A stretch of DNA of 64,000 nucleotides, from assembly GCF_030252325.1 (NCBI RefSeq), contig NZ_CP126981.1:3348001-3412000 (forward strand). Direction: 5' to 3'. Numbering within the stretch: position 1 is the stretch's first letter; each line of letters begins with the position of its first letter. This DNA is from Candidatus Mycobacterium wuenschmannii (lineage in GTDB: Bacteria > Actinomycetota > Actinomycetes > Mycobacteriales > Mycobacteriaceae). The notes beneath the pieces were generated by a model. It saw only the letters and a list, made by a program, of their open reading frames with translations. It searched no databases and was not told the origin of the DNA. The translations under genes and the position numbers were made by a program. Positions 19,770 through 27,587 of the stretch are shown piece by piece.

Positions 19770-20729
19770 ATGCCCTCGGTCGTCACCGCTCTAAAAACCT
19801 CCGGCGCGCTCGCGCTCGGATCGGCTGTTGCCGGCATCGGCTACGCCTCGCTCATCGAGCGCAATGCTTTCGTGCTGCGCGAGCTGACCATCCCGGTACT
19901 CGACCCGGGCTCGACGCCGCTGCGGGTGCTGCATATCAGCGACCTGCACATGCGGCCCGGCCAGCGCCGCAAGCAGGCCTGGCTGCGTGAGCTCGCCGGC
20001 TTGGAGCCGGACCTGGTGGTGAACACCGGCGACAACCTGGCCCATCCGCGGGCGGTGCCCGCGGTCGTGCAGAGCCTGGGCGACCTGTTGTCTGTTCCGG
20101 GCGTGTTCGTGTTCGGCAGCAACGACTACTTCGGCCCTCGCCCGAAGAACCCCTTGAATTACCTGACCGACCCCGGCCACCGGGTGCACGGCCAGCCGCT
20201 GCCCTGGCAAGATCTGCGAGCCGCATTCACCGAGCGCGGCTGGCTCGATCTGACGCACAACCGCCGCGAGTTCGAGGTGGCGGGACTGCACATTGCGGCG
20301 GCGGGCGTCGACGATCCCCACATCGCCCGGGACCGGTACGACGCTATTGCGGGCCCGACCAGTCCGATCGCGAATCTGCGGTTGGGACTTACACATTCGC
20401 CCGAGCCTCGGGTGCTGGATCGCTTCGCGAACGACGGCTACCAGCTGGTGATGGCGGGCCACACCCACGGCGGCCAGCTATGCCTGCCCTTCTACGGCGC
20501 GCTGGTCACCAACTCGGGACTGGACCGGTCGCGCGCCAAGGGGCCGTCGCGCTGGGGTGCCGACATGCGGCTGCACGTCTCGGCCGGGATCGGGACCTCG
20601 CCCTACGCGCCGGTGCGATTCTGCTGCCGGCCGGAAGCCACCTTGCTGACGCTGATCGCGGCTCCCACCGGTGGGCGGGATTCGCAGCACGACCTCGGTC
20701 GGTCGCAGCCCACGTACTCAGTGGGCTAG
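19770..20729 (+). CDS. Metallophosphoesterase, calcineurin-like (Rv3683)
   Basis: 319 aa. An N-terminal hydrophobic segment (ALALGSAVAGIGYASLI) suggests membrane attachment. The di-metal motifs follow in order: HISDLHM (DxH), NTGDNL (GDN), FGSNDY (GNHD variant with Ser-Asn-Asp), and MAGHTHGGQ (GHTH). The family contains YkuE-like membrane-bound phosphoesterases. The usual GNHD is read here as GSND, which occurs in this subfamily. ATG 19770 is preferred because the 15 upstream codons look non-coding and a -10 box fits. The 3' end overlaps a small gene on the other strand by 12 bases. Confidence 0.88.
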   Translation: MPSVVTALKTSGALALGSAVAGIGYASLIERNAFVLRELTIPVLDPGSTPLRVLHISDLHMRPGQRRKQAWLRELAGLEPDLVVNTGDNLAHPRAVPAVVQSLGDLLSVPGVFVFGSNDYFGPRPKNPLNYLTDPGHRVHGQPLPWQDLRAAFTERGWLDLTHNRREFEVAGLHIAAAGVDDPHIARDRYDAIAGPTSPIANLRLGLTHSPEPRVLDRFANDGYQLVMAGHTHGGQLCLPFYGALVTNSGLDRSRAKGPSRWGADMRLHVSAGIGTSPYAPVRFCCRPEATLLTLIAAPTGGRDSQHDLGRSQPTYSVG

Positions 20730-20882
20730 CCGGTCCCCTGCCACCGGGACGAGTAGGTCGTGCTCGGCCAGCGGGGACTCGACCCACGGCTGGTCGGCGT
20801 CGCTGGCGGGTGCGGTAACGAACAACCACAGCACCCCGAGGGCAAGGATTCCGCCGAACACCACGGCGCCAAGGACCGTCAT
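20718..20882 (-). CDS. 54-aa single-pass membrane protein
   Basis: A short frame of 54 codons from ATG 20882 to TGA 20718, preceded by GGAAGCAGG a few bases upstream. The product begins MTVLGAVVFGGILALGVL and continues WLFVTAPASDADQPWVESP: one N-terminal transmembrane helix and a short acidic tail. It overlaps the 3' end of the metallophosphoesterase by 12 bases, tail to tail. Codon positions keep the high GC-3 bias expected of real genes. Function unknown. Confidence 0.6.
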   Translation of the reverse strand: MTVLGAVVFGGILALGVLWLFVTAPASDADQPWVESPLAEHDLLVPVAGDRLAH

Positions 20883-21048
20883 GATTTACCTGCTTCCATT
20901 GCACAGCGAGCGCGATCAGTTTATTTAGCTATCCCCACTTCCGACTTATTCCACGCCGGTGTGTGGCGCAGATCGCTCACCACCGGCGACGGCGCGGTCC
21001 GCTTTAGGAGGCTGCCGGGTCGGTGCGATACGCTGTCGAAGCTTCAAA

Positions 21049-21122
21049 CGGGGTGTGGCGCAGCTTGGTAGCGTGCTTCGTTCGGGACGAAGAGGTCGTG
21101 GGTTCGAATCCCGCCACCCCGA
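21049..21122 (+). tRNA. tRNA-Pro (anticodon CGG)
   Basis: A 74-base cloverleaf. The acceptor stem CGGGGTG pairs with CACCCCG, with discriminator A at 21122. The D-arm contains GCGCAGCTTGGTAGCGTGC, the anticodon arm has loop TTCGGGA (anticodon CGG), and the T-arm is GTGGGTTCGAATCCCGC. The CCA end is not encoded. A rho-independent terminator follows at once. The tRNA-Pro beside Rv3683 in M. tuberculosis is in the same place. Confidence 0.97.
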
Positions 21123-21140
21123 CTCGTATCAGCACAGACG

Positions 21141-21175
21141 AGGCCCTGATTCCATTCGGAGGATCGGGGCCTTTT
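21141..21175 (+). terminator. Intrinsic terminator after tRNA-Pro
   Basis: AGGCCCTGAT at 21141-21150 pairs with ATCGGGGCCT at 21163-21172, with one G-T pair and a 12-base loop, and runs into TTTT. Such a U-tract terminator is rare in high-GC mycobacteria. Confidence 0.85.
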
Positions 21176-21422
21176 CTGTACTCGTGCCCCGTTGCTCAGC
21201 CACCCGCTCGGCGGCGTCGAATACCCTCGGCGACAGGCCGATCCAGGCGGCCGACGACGGCCTCGGGTTTGCTGCCGCCGGGCCGTGGTTTGCTGGCCGC
21301 CGACGGGCTCCGGACCCCCTCATTTTCTCAGCTGACGAAACGAGGGAAACCCCGGTATCACCGGCATAACGGTGCCACTATCGTCATCGCCAGTTCATAT
21401 TTTTCTGGGTGGGGAGCAGGTC
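21176..21422. other. Intergenic stretch after the tRNA terminator
   Basis: About 250 bases with no gene I can support. The Shine-Dalgarno of the following secreted-protein gene is at its right end. The start of the accessory stretch next to a tRNA gene is typical of insertion sites, but no direct copy of the tRNA 3' end was spotted downstream. Confidence 0.4.
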
Positions 21423-21788
21423 ATGGGGGCAGCACGGGGATTGGCCGCCGGGGCCGCGTTTGTCGCGGTCGCCGTCGGATTGGCATTTCACGCGGCGGCG
21501 GAGCCGCCTCTCGGGCGGTACACCGCCACGGTGATCGATGATTCGTCTGGGCTGACGACGCCGACTGACGCCACGGAGACGCTGCAGTTCAACCGCTGCG
21601 GCGCGGGATGCGCGCACGTGGCCTCGACGGGTGGGGAATTCGAGCTGCACCAGCAGGACAACGGCTGGGCGGGAACTTCGCAGTCACTCGACGGCGAGAC
21701 GTGCACCCATACCGTGGACGCTCACCTGGTCTGGACGCACACCTGCACGGGACCGACCGTCCGCGCGCAACTCACCAAGAGCGGCTAG
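21423..21788 (+). CDS. Small secreted protein with four cysteines
   Basis: 121 aa. A signal peptide (GLAAGAAFVAVAVGLAFHAAAEP, cleavage probably after AAA) is followed by a compact domain with GRYTATVIDDSSG and two cysteine pairs (RCGAGCAH and ETCTHT...HTCTG), suggesting two disulfides. ATG 21423 has GGGGAG upstream and begins just before the hydrophobic core; an upstream in-frame start at 21372 would bury the signal peptide. Probably one of the many short exported mycobacterial proteins of unknown function. It overlaps the next gene, on the opposite strand, by four bases. Confidence 0.72.
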   Translation: MGAARGLAAGAAFVAVAVGLAFHAAAEPPLGRYTATVIDDSSGLTTPTDATETLQFNRCGAGCAHVASTGGEFELHQQDNGWAGTSQSLDGETCTHTVDAHLVWTHTCTGPTVRAQLTKSG

Positions 21789-22477
21789 GGCACGACGAGG
21801 GCGCCGGTCGCCAGCGGCGCCCCGAAGTAGCTGGCCTGCGGGTCGACGACGACCGTTTTGCTATCGCCCTGCCTGGCGAGCACGTCGCGCGCCATCTGCT
21901 CGAAGGTGATCTTCTCCGGTCCACCGACGTTCTCGATGCCGTCGGTCGGCGCCGCCTCGGCCACCCGCGCGACGGTGTCGGCAAGATCCGCGGTGGTGAT
22001 CGGCTGAATCAGCGCGTCCGGGACGCGCACCTCGTCGCCGACGATCAGCGACGCGGTGATGGTGTCAGTGAACTCCACGAACTGGGTCGCGCGCACGATC
22101 GTGTAAGGCACGCCGGCCGACTCGATGAGCGCCTCCTGGGCGACCTTGGCCCGCATGTAGCCACTCTCGGGCAGTTGATCGCATCCAACGATCGACACCG
22201 CGACGTAATGTTCGACGCCGGTGTCGCGCGCCGCGGCAAGGAGATTCGTCGTCGAGGTGGTGAAGAACTCCATCGCCGGATCGTCTTCGAAGCTGGGCGC
22301 ATTGGTCACGTCGACGACCGCGCCGGCACCGGCCAAGGCGTCGGCCAGACCCTCGCCGGTGAGCGCGTTGACTCCGGTCCGCGGCGACGCCGCGACCGCG
22401 TCATGGCCATGATCCGTCAGCCTCTGAACGACCTTCGCCCCGAGATTTCCCGTGCCGCCTATCACCACGATCTTCAT
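21785..22477 (-). CDS. NmrA-like / atypical SDR NAD(P)-binding protein
   Basis: 230 aa. The Rossmann motif GGTGNLG opens the protein (IVVIGGTGNLGAKVVQRL). Later segments TNAPSF, VAVSIVGCDQ and YTIVRATQF are typical of NmrA/SDR_a5-type proteins, and the usual catalytic Tyr-x3-Lys is weak (SGYMRAK). Such proteins are quinone reductases, isomerase-like enzymes or redox sensors. ATG 22477 is preceded by AGAGGGG. The upstream frame beyond 22477 belongs to the antisense of the next gene. Confidence 0.78.
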   Translation of the reverse strand: MKIVVIGGTGNLGAKVVQRLTDHGHDAVAASPRTGVNALTGEGLADALAGAGAVVDVTNAPSFEDDPAMEFFTTSTTNLLAAARDTGVEHYVAVSIVGCDQLPESGYMRAKVAQEALIESAGVPYTIVRATQFVEFTDTITASLIVGDEVRVPDALIQPITTADLADTVARVAEAAPTDGIENVGGPEKITFEQMARDVLARQGDSKTVVVDPQASYFGAPLATGALVVP

Positions 22478-22613
22478 GACGCCCCTCTCTGCGCATCGTC
22501 GAGATTCAGGCAGTGTATCGCCGTGTGCAACAGTCGCACACCGACCGCCTTCAAGATCAGATACATCGCCCAAATCGACTGCGCGACTGCCGAAAACACT
22601 GCATGATCGCCGG

Positions 22614-23423
22614 GTGAGAGTCATCGTCACCGGCGGCAACAGTGGTGTCGGCGCCGCCACCGCCGCCAGCCTCGCCGCCGCCGGGCACAACGTTGTCATC
22701 GCCTGCCGGACCATCCCGAAAGCCGAACGGGCCGCCGCCGCAATGGACGGCGACGTGACCGTCGGCCAGCTGGACCTGGCCGACCTCGCCAGCGTGCGGA
22801 AGTTCGCCGACTCGGTCGACGGCGTCGACGTGCTGATCAACAACGCCGGGGTGCTGGGCCTGCCGCTGACCCGGACCGCCGACGGGTTCGAGGCGCACAT
22901 GGGCACCAACTACCTCGGCCACTTCGCCTTGACCTGTCTGCTCGGCAACCGGATCTCCGACCGGGTCATCTCAGTGGTCAGCTCGTCTTACGCAGTGAGC
23001 CGCCTGCACATCGACGACCTCAACTGGAACCACCGCGAATACTCCACCTGGTCGGCGTACGGCGAGTCGAAGCTGGCGGTCATGCTGTTCAACCACGAGC
23101 TGACCCGTCGCGGCGTGCGCACCTACATGACGGATCCGGGCGCGACGAACACCGACATCACCCGCGACGCCAGCGGCATCGTCCCGTGGATCCGCGATCA
23201 CACCTTTCGCGGCTTCCCCGCCCACAGCGCCGCCACCGGAGCCCGGTCCACCATTCAGGCGGTCACCACCGACCTGCCGAGCGGCACGTACCTCGCGCCC
23301 CGCTTCAGCCAATGGGGCCGGCCGAAGGTCGCCACCCCGCGCGGCAAGGCGCGTGACACCGCGATGGCGCGTCGTCTCTGGGACCTGTCCGTCGAGCTGA
23401 CCGGCTGCGACTGGACCGTTTGA
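22614..23423 (+). CDS. Short-chain dehydrogenase/reductase (retinol dehydrogenase-like)
   Basis: 269 aa. A classical SDR with the cofactor motif TGGNSGVGAA, NNAG at the end of beta-4, the catalytic Ser in SVVSSSYA and YGESK (Tyr-x3-Lys). The substrate loop and C-terminus resemble retinol/WW-domain oxidoreductase-like SDRs common in mycobacteria. GTG 22614 lies just before the first beta-strand; CATGAT six bases upstream could be a -10 of a leaderless transcript. The stop overlaps the TTG start proposed for the next gene, so the two may be co-translated. Confidence 0.83.
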   Translation: MRVIVTGGNSGVGAATAASLAAAGHNVVIACRTIPKAERAAAAMDGDVTVGQLDLADLASVRKFADSVDGVDVLINNAGVLGLPLTRTADGFEAHMGTNYLGHFALTCLLGNRISDRVISVVSSSYAVSRLHIDDLNWNHREYSTWSAYGESKLAVMLFNHELTRRGVRTYMTDPGATNTDITRDASGIVPWIRDHTFRGFPAHSAATGARSTIQAVTTDLPSGTYLAPRFSQWGRPKVATPRGKARDTAMARRLWDLSVELTGCDWTV

Positions 23424-24466
23424 CGGCGACTCGGTCGCGGGTACACACACCCGTGACCGAAGCGATCGTCGAACCCCTGCTGCCGCCAGCACACGGGCCG
23501 TTGTCAGCGGCGGTTCGACGCACCCTCACCGAGCCGGCGCCCCGCGATCATCTGACGCGCATCGCCGCGTCGGTACGCGACTCGGAACCGTTCGGTCTGG
23601 ATCTTCAACTCGCCCTGTACATGTGCTACGAGTTGCACTACCGGGGTTTCGCCGGCGTCGACCCCACCTGGGAGTGGAACCCCGGATTGCTCCATCTACG
23701 AGCCCAATTGGAACGCACATTCCTCGCAGCGGTCTGGCGCGATGTCGGGCCCATCGATTCCGGCCGGACCGCGGAAGCCGAGATGGACGAGCTGTCGATC
23801 GAGGCTGCCGACGGCTCGGGGCCGTCATATTGGTTGCGGGACAACGGAACCTGGCAGCAGATGCGTGAGTACTTCGTGCATCGTTCGCTCTATCATCTCA
23901 AAGAGGGTGACCCGCACGCCTTCGCGATTCCACGCCTCGGCGGGCAGGCCAAAGCATCCTTCGTGGCGGTCGAGTACGACGAGTACGGCGCGGGACACGG
24001 GGCGAGGGTGCACCAGCAGCTCTTCGCCGACCTGCTGACCGCGGCGGAACTCGACGCGACCTACCTGGCCTACCTCGACTACGTTCCGGCCGAGGCGCTC
24101 GCGGTGGTAAACCTCATGTCGCTCTTCGGATTACACCGGCAGCACCGCGGCGCCGCGGTCGGTCACTTCGCCGCGACCGAGATCACCTCGTCGCCGGGAT
24201 CGCGCCGGATGGTCAGTGCGCTGCGCCGACTCGACGCCCCGCCGCAGTGTGTCACGTTCTACAGCGAACACGTCGAGGCGGACGCGGTACACGAGCAGGT
24301 GGTCAGACGTGACGTGGTCGGCGAACTGGTGGCGCGCGAACCGCACCTGGACCGAGACGTGGTGTTCGGCATCCGCGCGAACGCCGCAGTCGAAGACCGG
24401 CTCGCCGACGTGATCATGGCGGCGTGGAAAGCGGACGAAACCTCGCTACGCCGACCCCTGGACTGA
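23420..24466 (+). CDS. Iron-containing redox enzyme family protein (haem-oxygenase-like diiron oxidase)
   Basis: 348 aa. The all-helical body fits the Haem_oxygenas_2/HDO superfamily: candidate metal ligands are Glu and His in CYELHYRGF, Glu/Asp in VEYDEYGAGHG and His/Glu in SEHVEADAVHE. Members with this fold are diiron oxygenases or oxidases acting on small molecules; the substrate here is unknown. The start may be TTG 23420, overlapping the SDR stop, or GTG 23453, and neither has a clear Shine-Dalgarno. Its 3' end overlaps the convergent CDGSH gene by 21 bases. Neighbour CDGSH and methyltransferase genes suggest a functional module. Confidence 0.75.
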   Translation: MTATRSRVHTPVTEAIVEPLLPPAHGPLSAAVRRTLTEPAPRDHLTRIAASVRDSEPFGLDLQLALYMCYELHYRGFAGVDPTWEWNPGLLHLRAQLERTFLAAVWRDVGPIDSGRTAEAEMDELSIEAADGSGPSYWLRDNGTWQQMREYFVHRSLYHLKEGDPHAFAIPRLGGQAKASFVAVEYDEYGAGHGARVHQQLFADLLTAAELDATYLAYLDYVPAEALAVVNLMSLFGLHRQHRGAAVGHFAATEITSSPGSRRMVSALRRLDAPPQCVTFYSEHVEADAVHEQVVRRDVVGELVAREPHLDRDVVFGIRANAAVEDRLADVIMAAWKADETSLRRPLD

Positions 24467-24664
24467 ATCCTGCTGCGCCGCAGGCCGGCAACGTCGGTGG
24501 CTGGTGTCGCACATCGGATAGATTTTGCTTCGCCGACAGGTGCAAATGGCCACCATAAAACGGTCCGAATCGACGACCTCGCCGTTCGGGGTCTCGATGC
24601 TCACCGGACCGGGAATCAGCACCGGACCGTTGCGCACCACCCGCACGCGTGGGGCGTCGCTCAC
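24446..24664 (-). CDS. CDGSH-type [2Fe-2S] protein
   Basis: 72 aa containing the full CDGSH cluster-binding pattern: C-x-C-x2-S-x3-P-x-C-D-x2-H in CTCRRSKIYPMCDTSH. A preceding beta-strand region reads VRVVRNGPVLIPGPVSI. CDGSH proteins bind a 3Cys-1His [2Fe-2S] cluster that is transferable and pH-sensitive, used in electron or cluster transfer. GTG 24664 shares four bases (GTGA) with the stop of the methyltransferase, so it is coupled to it. Confidence 0.87.
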   Translation of the reverse strand: MSDAPRVRVVRNGPVLIPGPVSIETPNGEVVDSDRFMVAICTCRRSKIYPMCDTSHRRCRPAAQQDSVQGSA

Positions 24665-25353
24665 GGCTTGTCCGCCCTGATCACGACCAACTCCTCGGTC
24701 CGGCAACCTCGCTCGATCTGGCCGGTGACTTCCAGCCAACCGACCCGCGCCGACAGCACGGGACCGAAAGGAATCGTCTGCGAGGCAACGACTTCGGCGT
24801 CGAGACCGGTTGCGCGCAGCGAGTCCAGGGATTTGTCCACGCCCGACAGCGCCGAATGCACCATCAGCAGCGATCCCCCGGCGTCCAGCAGCCCGGCAGC
24901 CGACTCGCAGAGTGGGTCCAGCACCATCCGGCCGTCGACACCGGCGTCCCAGGCCCGTGCCGGACCCGCCGTGATCGGGATGACATTGGTATCGCCGGCG
25001 GGCGGGGTCGGTACATAGGGCGGGTTCGAGACGATGAGGTCGAACGGCGCGTAATCCAGTGCGCCAGACCATGATCCCTCGCACACGTCGACGTCGACTC
25101 CGGCGTGTACGGCGTTACCCTGCGAACACCGAACCGCTTTCGGGCAGATGTCGAATGCCGTCACGCGCGCCGCACCCAGTTCCGCCGCGGCGATGGCGAC
25201 GACGCCGCTACCGGTGCAGAGGTCCAAAACCCGGCGGCCACGGGCTAATTGGGTGCGCTTGAGGCTGTCGATCAGCAGATACGAGTCGTGCTGGGGAAGG
25301 TAGACGCCATCGGTGTCGAAGGTACCCGAGGCAGTGTCATAAGCAGTGGTCAC
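24661..25353 (-). CDS. HemK2/MTQ2-like SAM-dependent methyltransferase
   Basis: 230 aa. Class I methyltransferase with motif I VLDLCTGSGVVAI, an acidic FDICPKAV in motif II and the NPPY motif (LIVSNPPYVPTPP) diagnostic of N5-glutamine or N6-adenine methyltransferases. Overall layout is that of short HemK2/MTQ2-type enzymes lacking the N-terminal PrmC domain. GTG 25353 with AAAGG upstream is preferred over a longer frame to 25416. It leads the two-gene operon with CDGSH. The methyl acceptor is unknown. Confidence 0.8.
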   Translation of the reverse strand: MTTAYDTASGTFDTDGVYLPQHDSYLLIDSLKRTQLARGRRVLDLCTGSGVVAIAAAELGAARVTAFDICPKAVRCSQGNAVHAGVDVDVCEGSWSGALDYAPFDLIVSNPPYVPTPPAGDTNVIPITAGPARAWDAGVDGRMVLDPLCESAAGLLDAGGSLLMVHSALSGVDKSLDSLRATGLDAEVVASQTIPFGPVLSARVGWLEVTGQIERGCRTEELVVIRADKP

Positions 25354-25439
25354 GTCGGCCTTTCGAAAATTCTGGTCGCCGTGCTGCTTACGGCCTGACG
25401 AGACTGATGCCCGCAATTAACATTCTCGAAACCCGGGAC

Positions 25440-25997
25440 TCAGGTCCGCGCAGGTGAACCCTGTATGTGATCAACGAGCGTCGTGCAGAACGCCGGCAGG
25501 TCGTCGGGTGATCGACTGGTGATCACGTTGCCGTCCGCCACGACTTGCTCGTCGACCACCGTGGCACCGGCGTTACGCAGATCGGTGCGGATGCTCGGGT
25601 AGGAGGTGAGCCTGCGTCCTTCGACGACCCCCGCCTCCACCAGCGTCCACGGCCCGTGACAGATGGCTGCGACCGGCTTGCCTGAGTTGACGAAGTCGCG
25701 CACGAATGCCACCGCCGCGTCGTCGAGTCGCAACTTGTCCGGGTTGACGGTGCCGCCGGGCAATACGAGTGCGTCGTAGTCGTCCACGGATGCATCCGAC
25801 ACGACCCGGTCGACGCGGATCGTTCCAGCCGGATCGAGATCGTGGTTACGGGCTTGGATATCACCGGTTTTCAGTGACACCACCAGCACCTCCGCGCCGA
25901 GTTCCACCAGCTGCGCGCGGGGTGTTTCCAGTTCGACCTTCTCGACGCCATCGGCGGCCAGGATCGCTATCGTCCTGCCCTGCAATGTGTTCGACAT
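25440..25997 (-). CDS. DJ-1/PfpI-family protein (type 1 glutamine amidotransferase-like)
   Basis: 185 aa. The nucleophile elbow is AAICHGPWTL with the conserved Cys-His, and the acid Glu lies in the early DGVEKVELETPR segment. This arrangement fits the PfpI/YhbO subgroup, described as proteases, deglycases or glyoxalase-like stress proteins. ATG 25997 is preceded by GGGAGG. The upstream F420 enzyme ends ten bases before this start on the same strand, so they are probably one transcript. Confidence 0.87.
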   Translation of the reverse strand: MSNTLQGRTIAILAADGVEKVELETPRAQLVELGAEVLVVSLKTGDIQARNHDLDPAGTIRVDRVVSDASVDDYDALVLPGGTVNPDKLRLDDAAVAFVRDFVNSGKPVAAICHGPWTLVEAGVVEGRRLTSYPSIRTDLRNAGATVVDEQVVADGNVITSRSPDDLPAFCTTLVDHIQGSPART

Positions 25998-26007
25998 CTC
26001 CGCCTCC

Positions 26008-26991
26008 CTATGCCGCCGACCTGAGCGCTGCGAGCAACGGTTCGGCGGCCTCTTTCAGGAATTGCTGTTGGGTGTCGCCGCCGATCTGAATCAGCGCGAT
26101 GTCGGTGAAGCCGGCTTCCCAATACGGTCGCACTGCGTCGACGATGGCGTCCAGATCGGGGCCGCAGGGAATGCTCTCGGCGACGTCCTCTGGCCGGACG
26201 AACTGCGCCGCGCCGGCGAATCCCGCGGGGGTGGGCAAGTCCGCGTTGACTTTCCAACCGCCGCCGAACCAGCGAAACTGATCGTGCGCGCGCTCGATCG
26301 CCGCGTTGCGATCTGGGTCCCAGCAGATCGGAATCTGGCCGATGATCCGGCCGCCGCCGGCCAGATTCTTGGCCTGCCGAGCGGTATGCCACTCGTGCAC
26401 GAGGTCGCCGCTGGGCTCGGTCGCAATCAGGTGATCGGCCAGCACGCCGAACTTGTCGATCGCTTTCGTGCCGCCCATGGCGATGCCGATCTCGACTTGA
26501 GCGTCGGGCAGGTCCCACAGGCGGGCGGAGTCCACCTGGTAGTAGTCCCCGCGCCAATCCACCAGCTCGCCGCTGAAGAGGCTGCGGATGATGTCGACCG
26601 CCTCACGCAGCATGTCCTGCCGCTGCGCGACCGCGGGCCAACCCTTCCCGACGACGTGTTCGTTGAGGTTCTCGCCACTACCGAGGCCTAGGGTGAAGCG
26701 CCCGTCGGCGAGGATCTGCACCGTCGCCGCCTGCTGCGCGACGACCGCCGGGTGATAGCGCATGGTCGGGCAGGTCACGTAGGTGGCAAGGCCGACTCGC
26801 TCGGTGGCCTGCGCCACCGCGCCTAACACGGCCCACGCATTGGGCGCGTGTCCCTGCGATGTCAGCCAGGGCGAGAAGTGGTCGCTGGCGACTTCGAAGT
26901 CGAAGCCTCGATGTTCAGCCGAAATCGCATTTCGGACAAGGTCTTTGGGGCCGTTCTGCTCTGTCATGAGGGTATAGCCGAACCGAGTCAT
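26008..26991 (-). CDS. LLM-class F420-dependent oxidoreductase (TIGR03557 type)
   Basis: 327 aa. A TIM-barrel luciferase-like enzyme close in pattern to F420-dependent glucose-6-phosphate dehydrogenase: SDHFSPWLTSQGHAPNAW near the N-terminus, YVTCPTMRYHPAVVAQ and GLGSGENLNEHVVGKGWP. These motifs define the TIGR03557 F420 family. It would use reduced or oxidised cofactor F420, which mycobacteria make. Substrate unknown. Followed closely by the DJ-1 gene. Confidence 0.88.
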   Translation of the reverse strand: MTRFGYTLMTEQNGPKDLVRNAISAEHRGFDFEVASDHFSPWLTSQGHAPNAWAVLGAVAQATERVGLATYVTCPTMRYHPAVVAQQAATVQILADGRFTLGLGSGENLNEHVVGKGWPAVAQRQDMLREAVDIIRSLFSGELVDWRGDYYQVDSARLWDLPDAQVEIGIAMGGTKAIDKFGVLADHLIATEPSGDLVHEWHTARQAKNLAGGGRIIGQIPICWDPDRNAAIERAHDQFRWFGGGWKVNADLPTPAGFAGAAQFVRPEDVAESIPCGPDLDAIVDAVRPYWEAGFTDIALIQIGGDTQQQFLKEAAEPLLAALRSAA

Positions 26992-27029
26992 TTAGTTCGG
27001 GTACCCGAGCCTCACTCAGGCAAACGGCG

Positions 27030-27494
27030 TCACAGCCGGTCTTTGACCGCCTTGGACAGCCGGGCACCGTCGGCCTTGCCGGCGGCGAGCGCGGTGGCCG
27101 CCTTCATCACCTGTCCCATCTGCTTCATCCCCGGCCGCTCGCCGATCTCCTCGGCCACCTGGGCGATCGCGGTGTCGGCGACATCGGCCACCTCGGCGTC
27201 GGTCAGCTGAGTCGGCAGGTACTCGTCGATGACCCGCGCCTCGGCGTGCTCGTTGGCCGCGAGCTCACCGCGGCCGTTCTGGGTGTAGATCTCCGCCGCC
27301 TCGCCACGCTTGCGTGACTCCTTGGCCAGCACTTTGAGCACCTCGTCGTCGGAGAGCTCGCGGGCCTCCTTGCCCGAGACCTCTTCGGTCTGGATCGCGG
27401 CCAGCAGCATTCGCAGCGTCGCGGTGCGCAGCTTGTCCTTCGCCTTCATCGCGTCGGTGAGGTCGGTCCGCAGTCGGGACTTGAGTTCGGCCAT
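27030..27494 (-). CDS. GatB/YqeY domain protein
   Basis: 154 aa, the exact family length of YqeY-type proteins (Rv3688c). It begins MAELKSRLRTDLTDAMKAKD and contains the TLRMLLAAIQ and EARVIDEYLPTQL segments of the YqeY helical domain related to the tail of GatB amidotransferase. A tRNA-linked role is suspected but unproven. The start ATG 27494 has a TAGCGT -10 box seven bases upstream, giving a leaderless transcript; the longer frame to 27581 is disregarded. Confidence 0.88.
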   Translation of the reverse strand: MAELKSRLRTDLTDAMKAKDKLRTATLRMLLAAIQTEEVSGKEARELSDDEVLKVLAKESRKRGEAAEIYTQNGRGELAANEHAEARVIDEYLPTQLTDAEVADVADTAIAQVAEEIGERPGMKQMGQVMKAATALAAGKADGARLSKAVKDRL

Positions 27495-27501
27495 GGCGGA
27501 G

Positions 27502-27507
27502 ACGCTA
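27502..27507 (-). promoter_or_regulatory. -10 element of a probable leaderless yqeY promoter
   Basis: On the minus strand TAGCGT (TANNNT) ends seven bases before ATG 27494. Confidence 0.45.
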
Positions 27508-27587
27508 CGCGCCGGCGCACGGCACGTTGAGAAATAGCCGACTGCTCGACAATATGGAGCCATGACCCTCGTCCGCGGCACTGCCTG

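Noticed and set aside
24665..25084. Longer CDGSH protein of 212 aa
   Set aside because: The extra N-terminal part is antisense-like and lies fully inside the methyltransferase gene in another frame; GTG 24664 with GTGA coupling is better.
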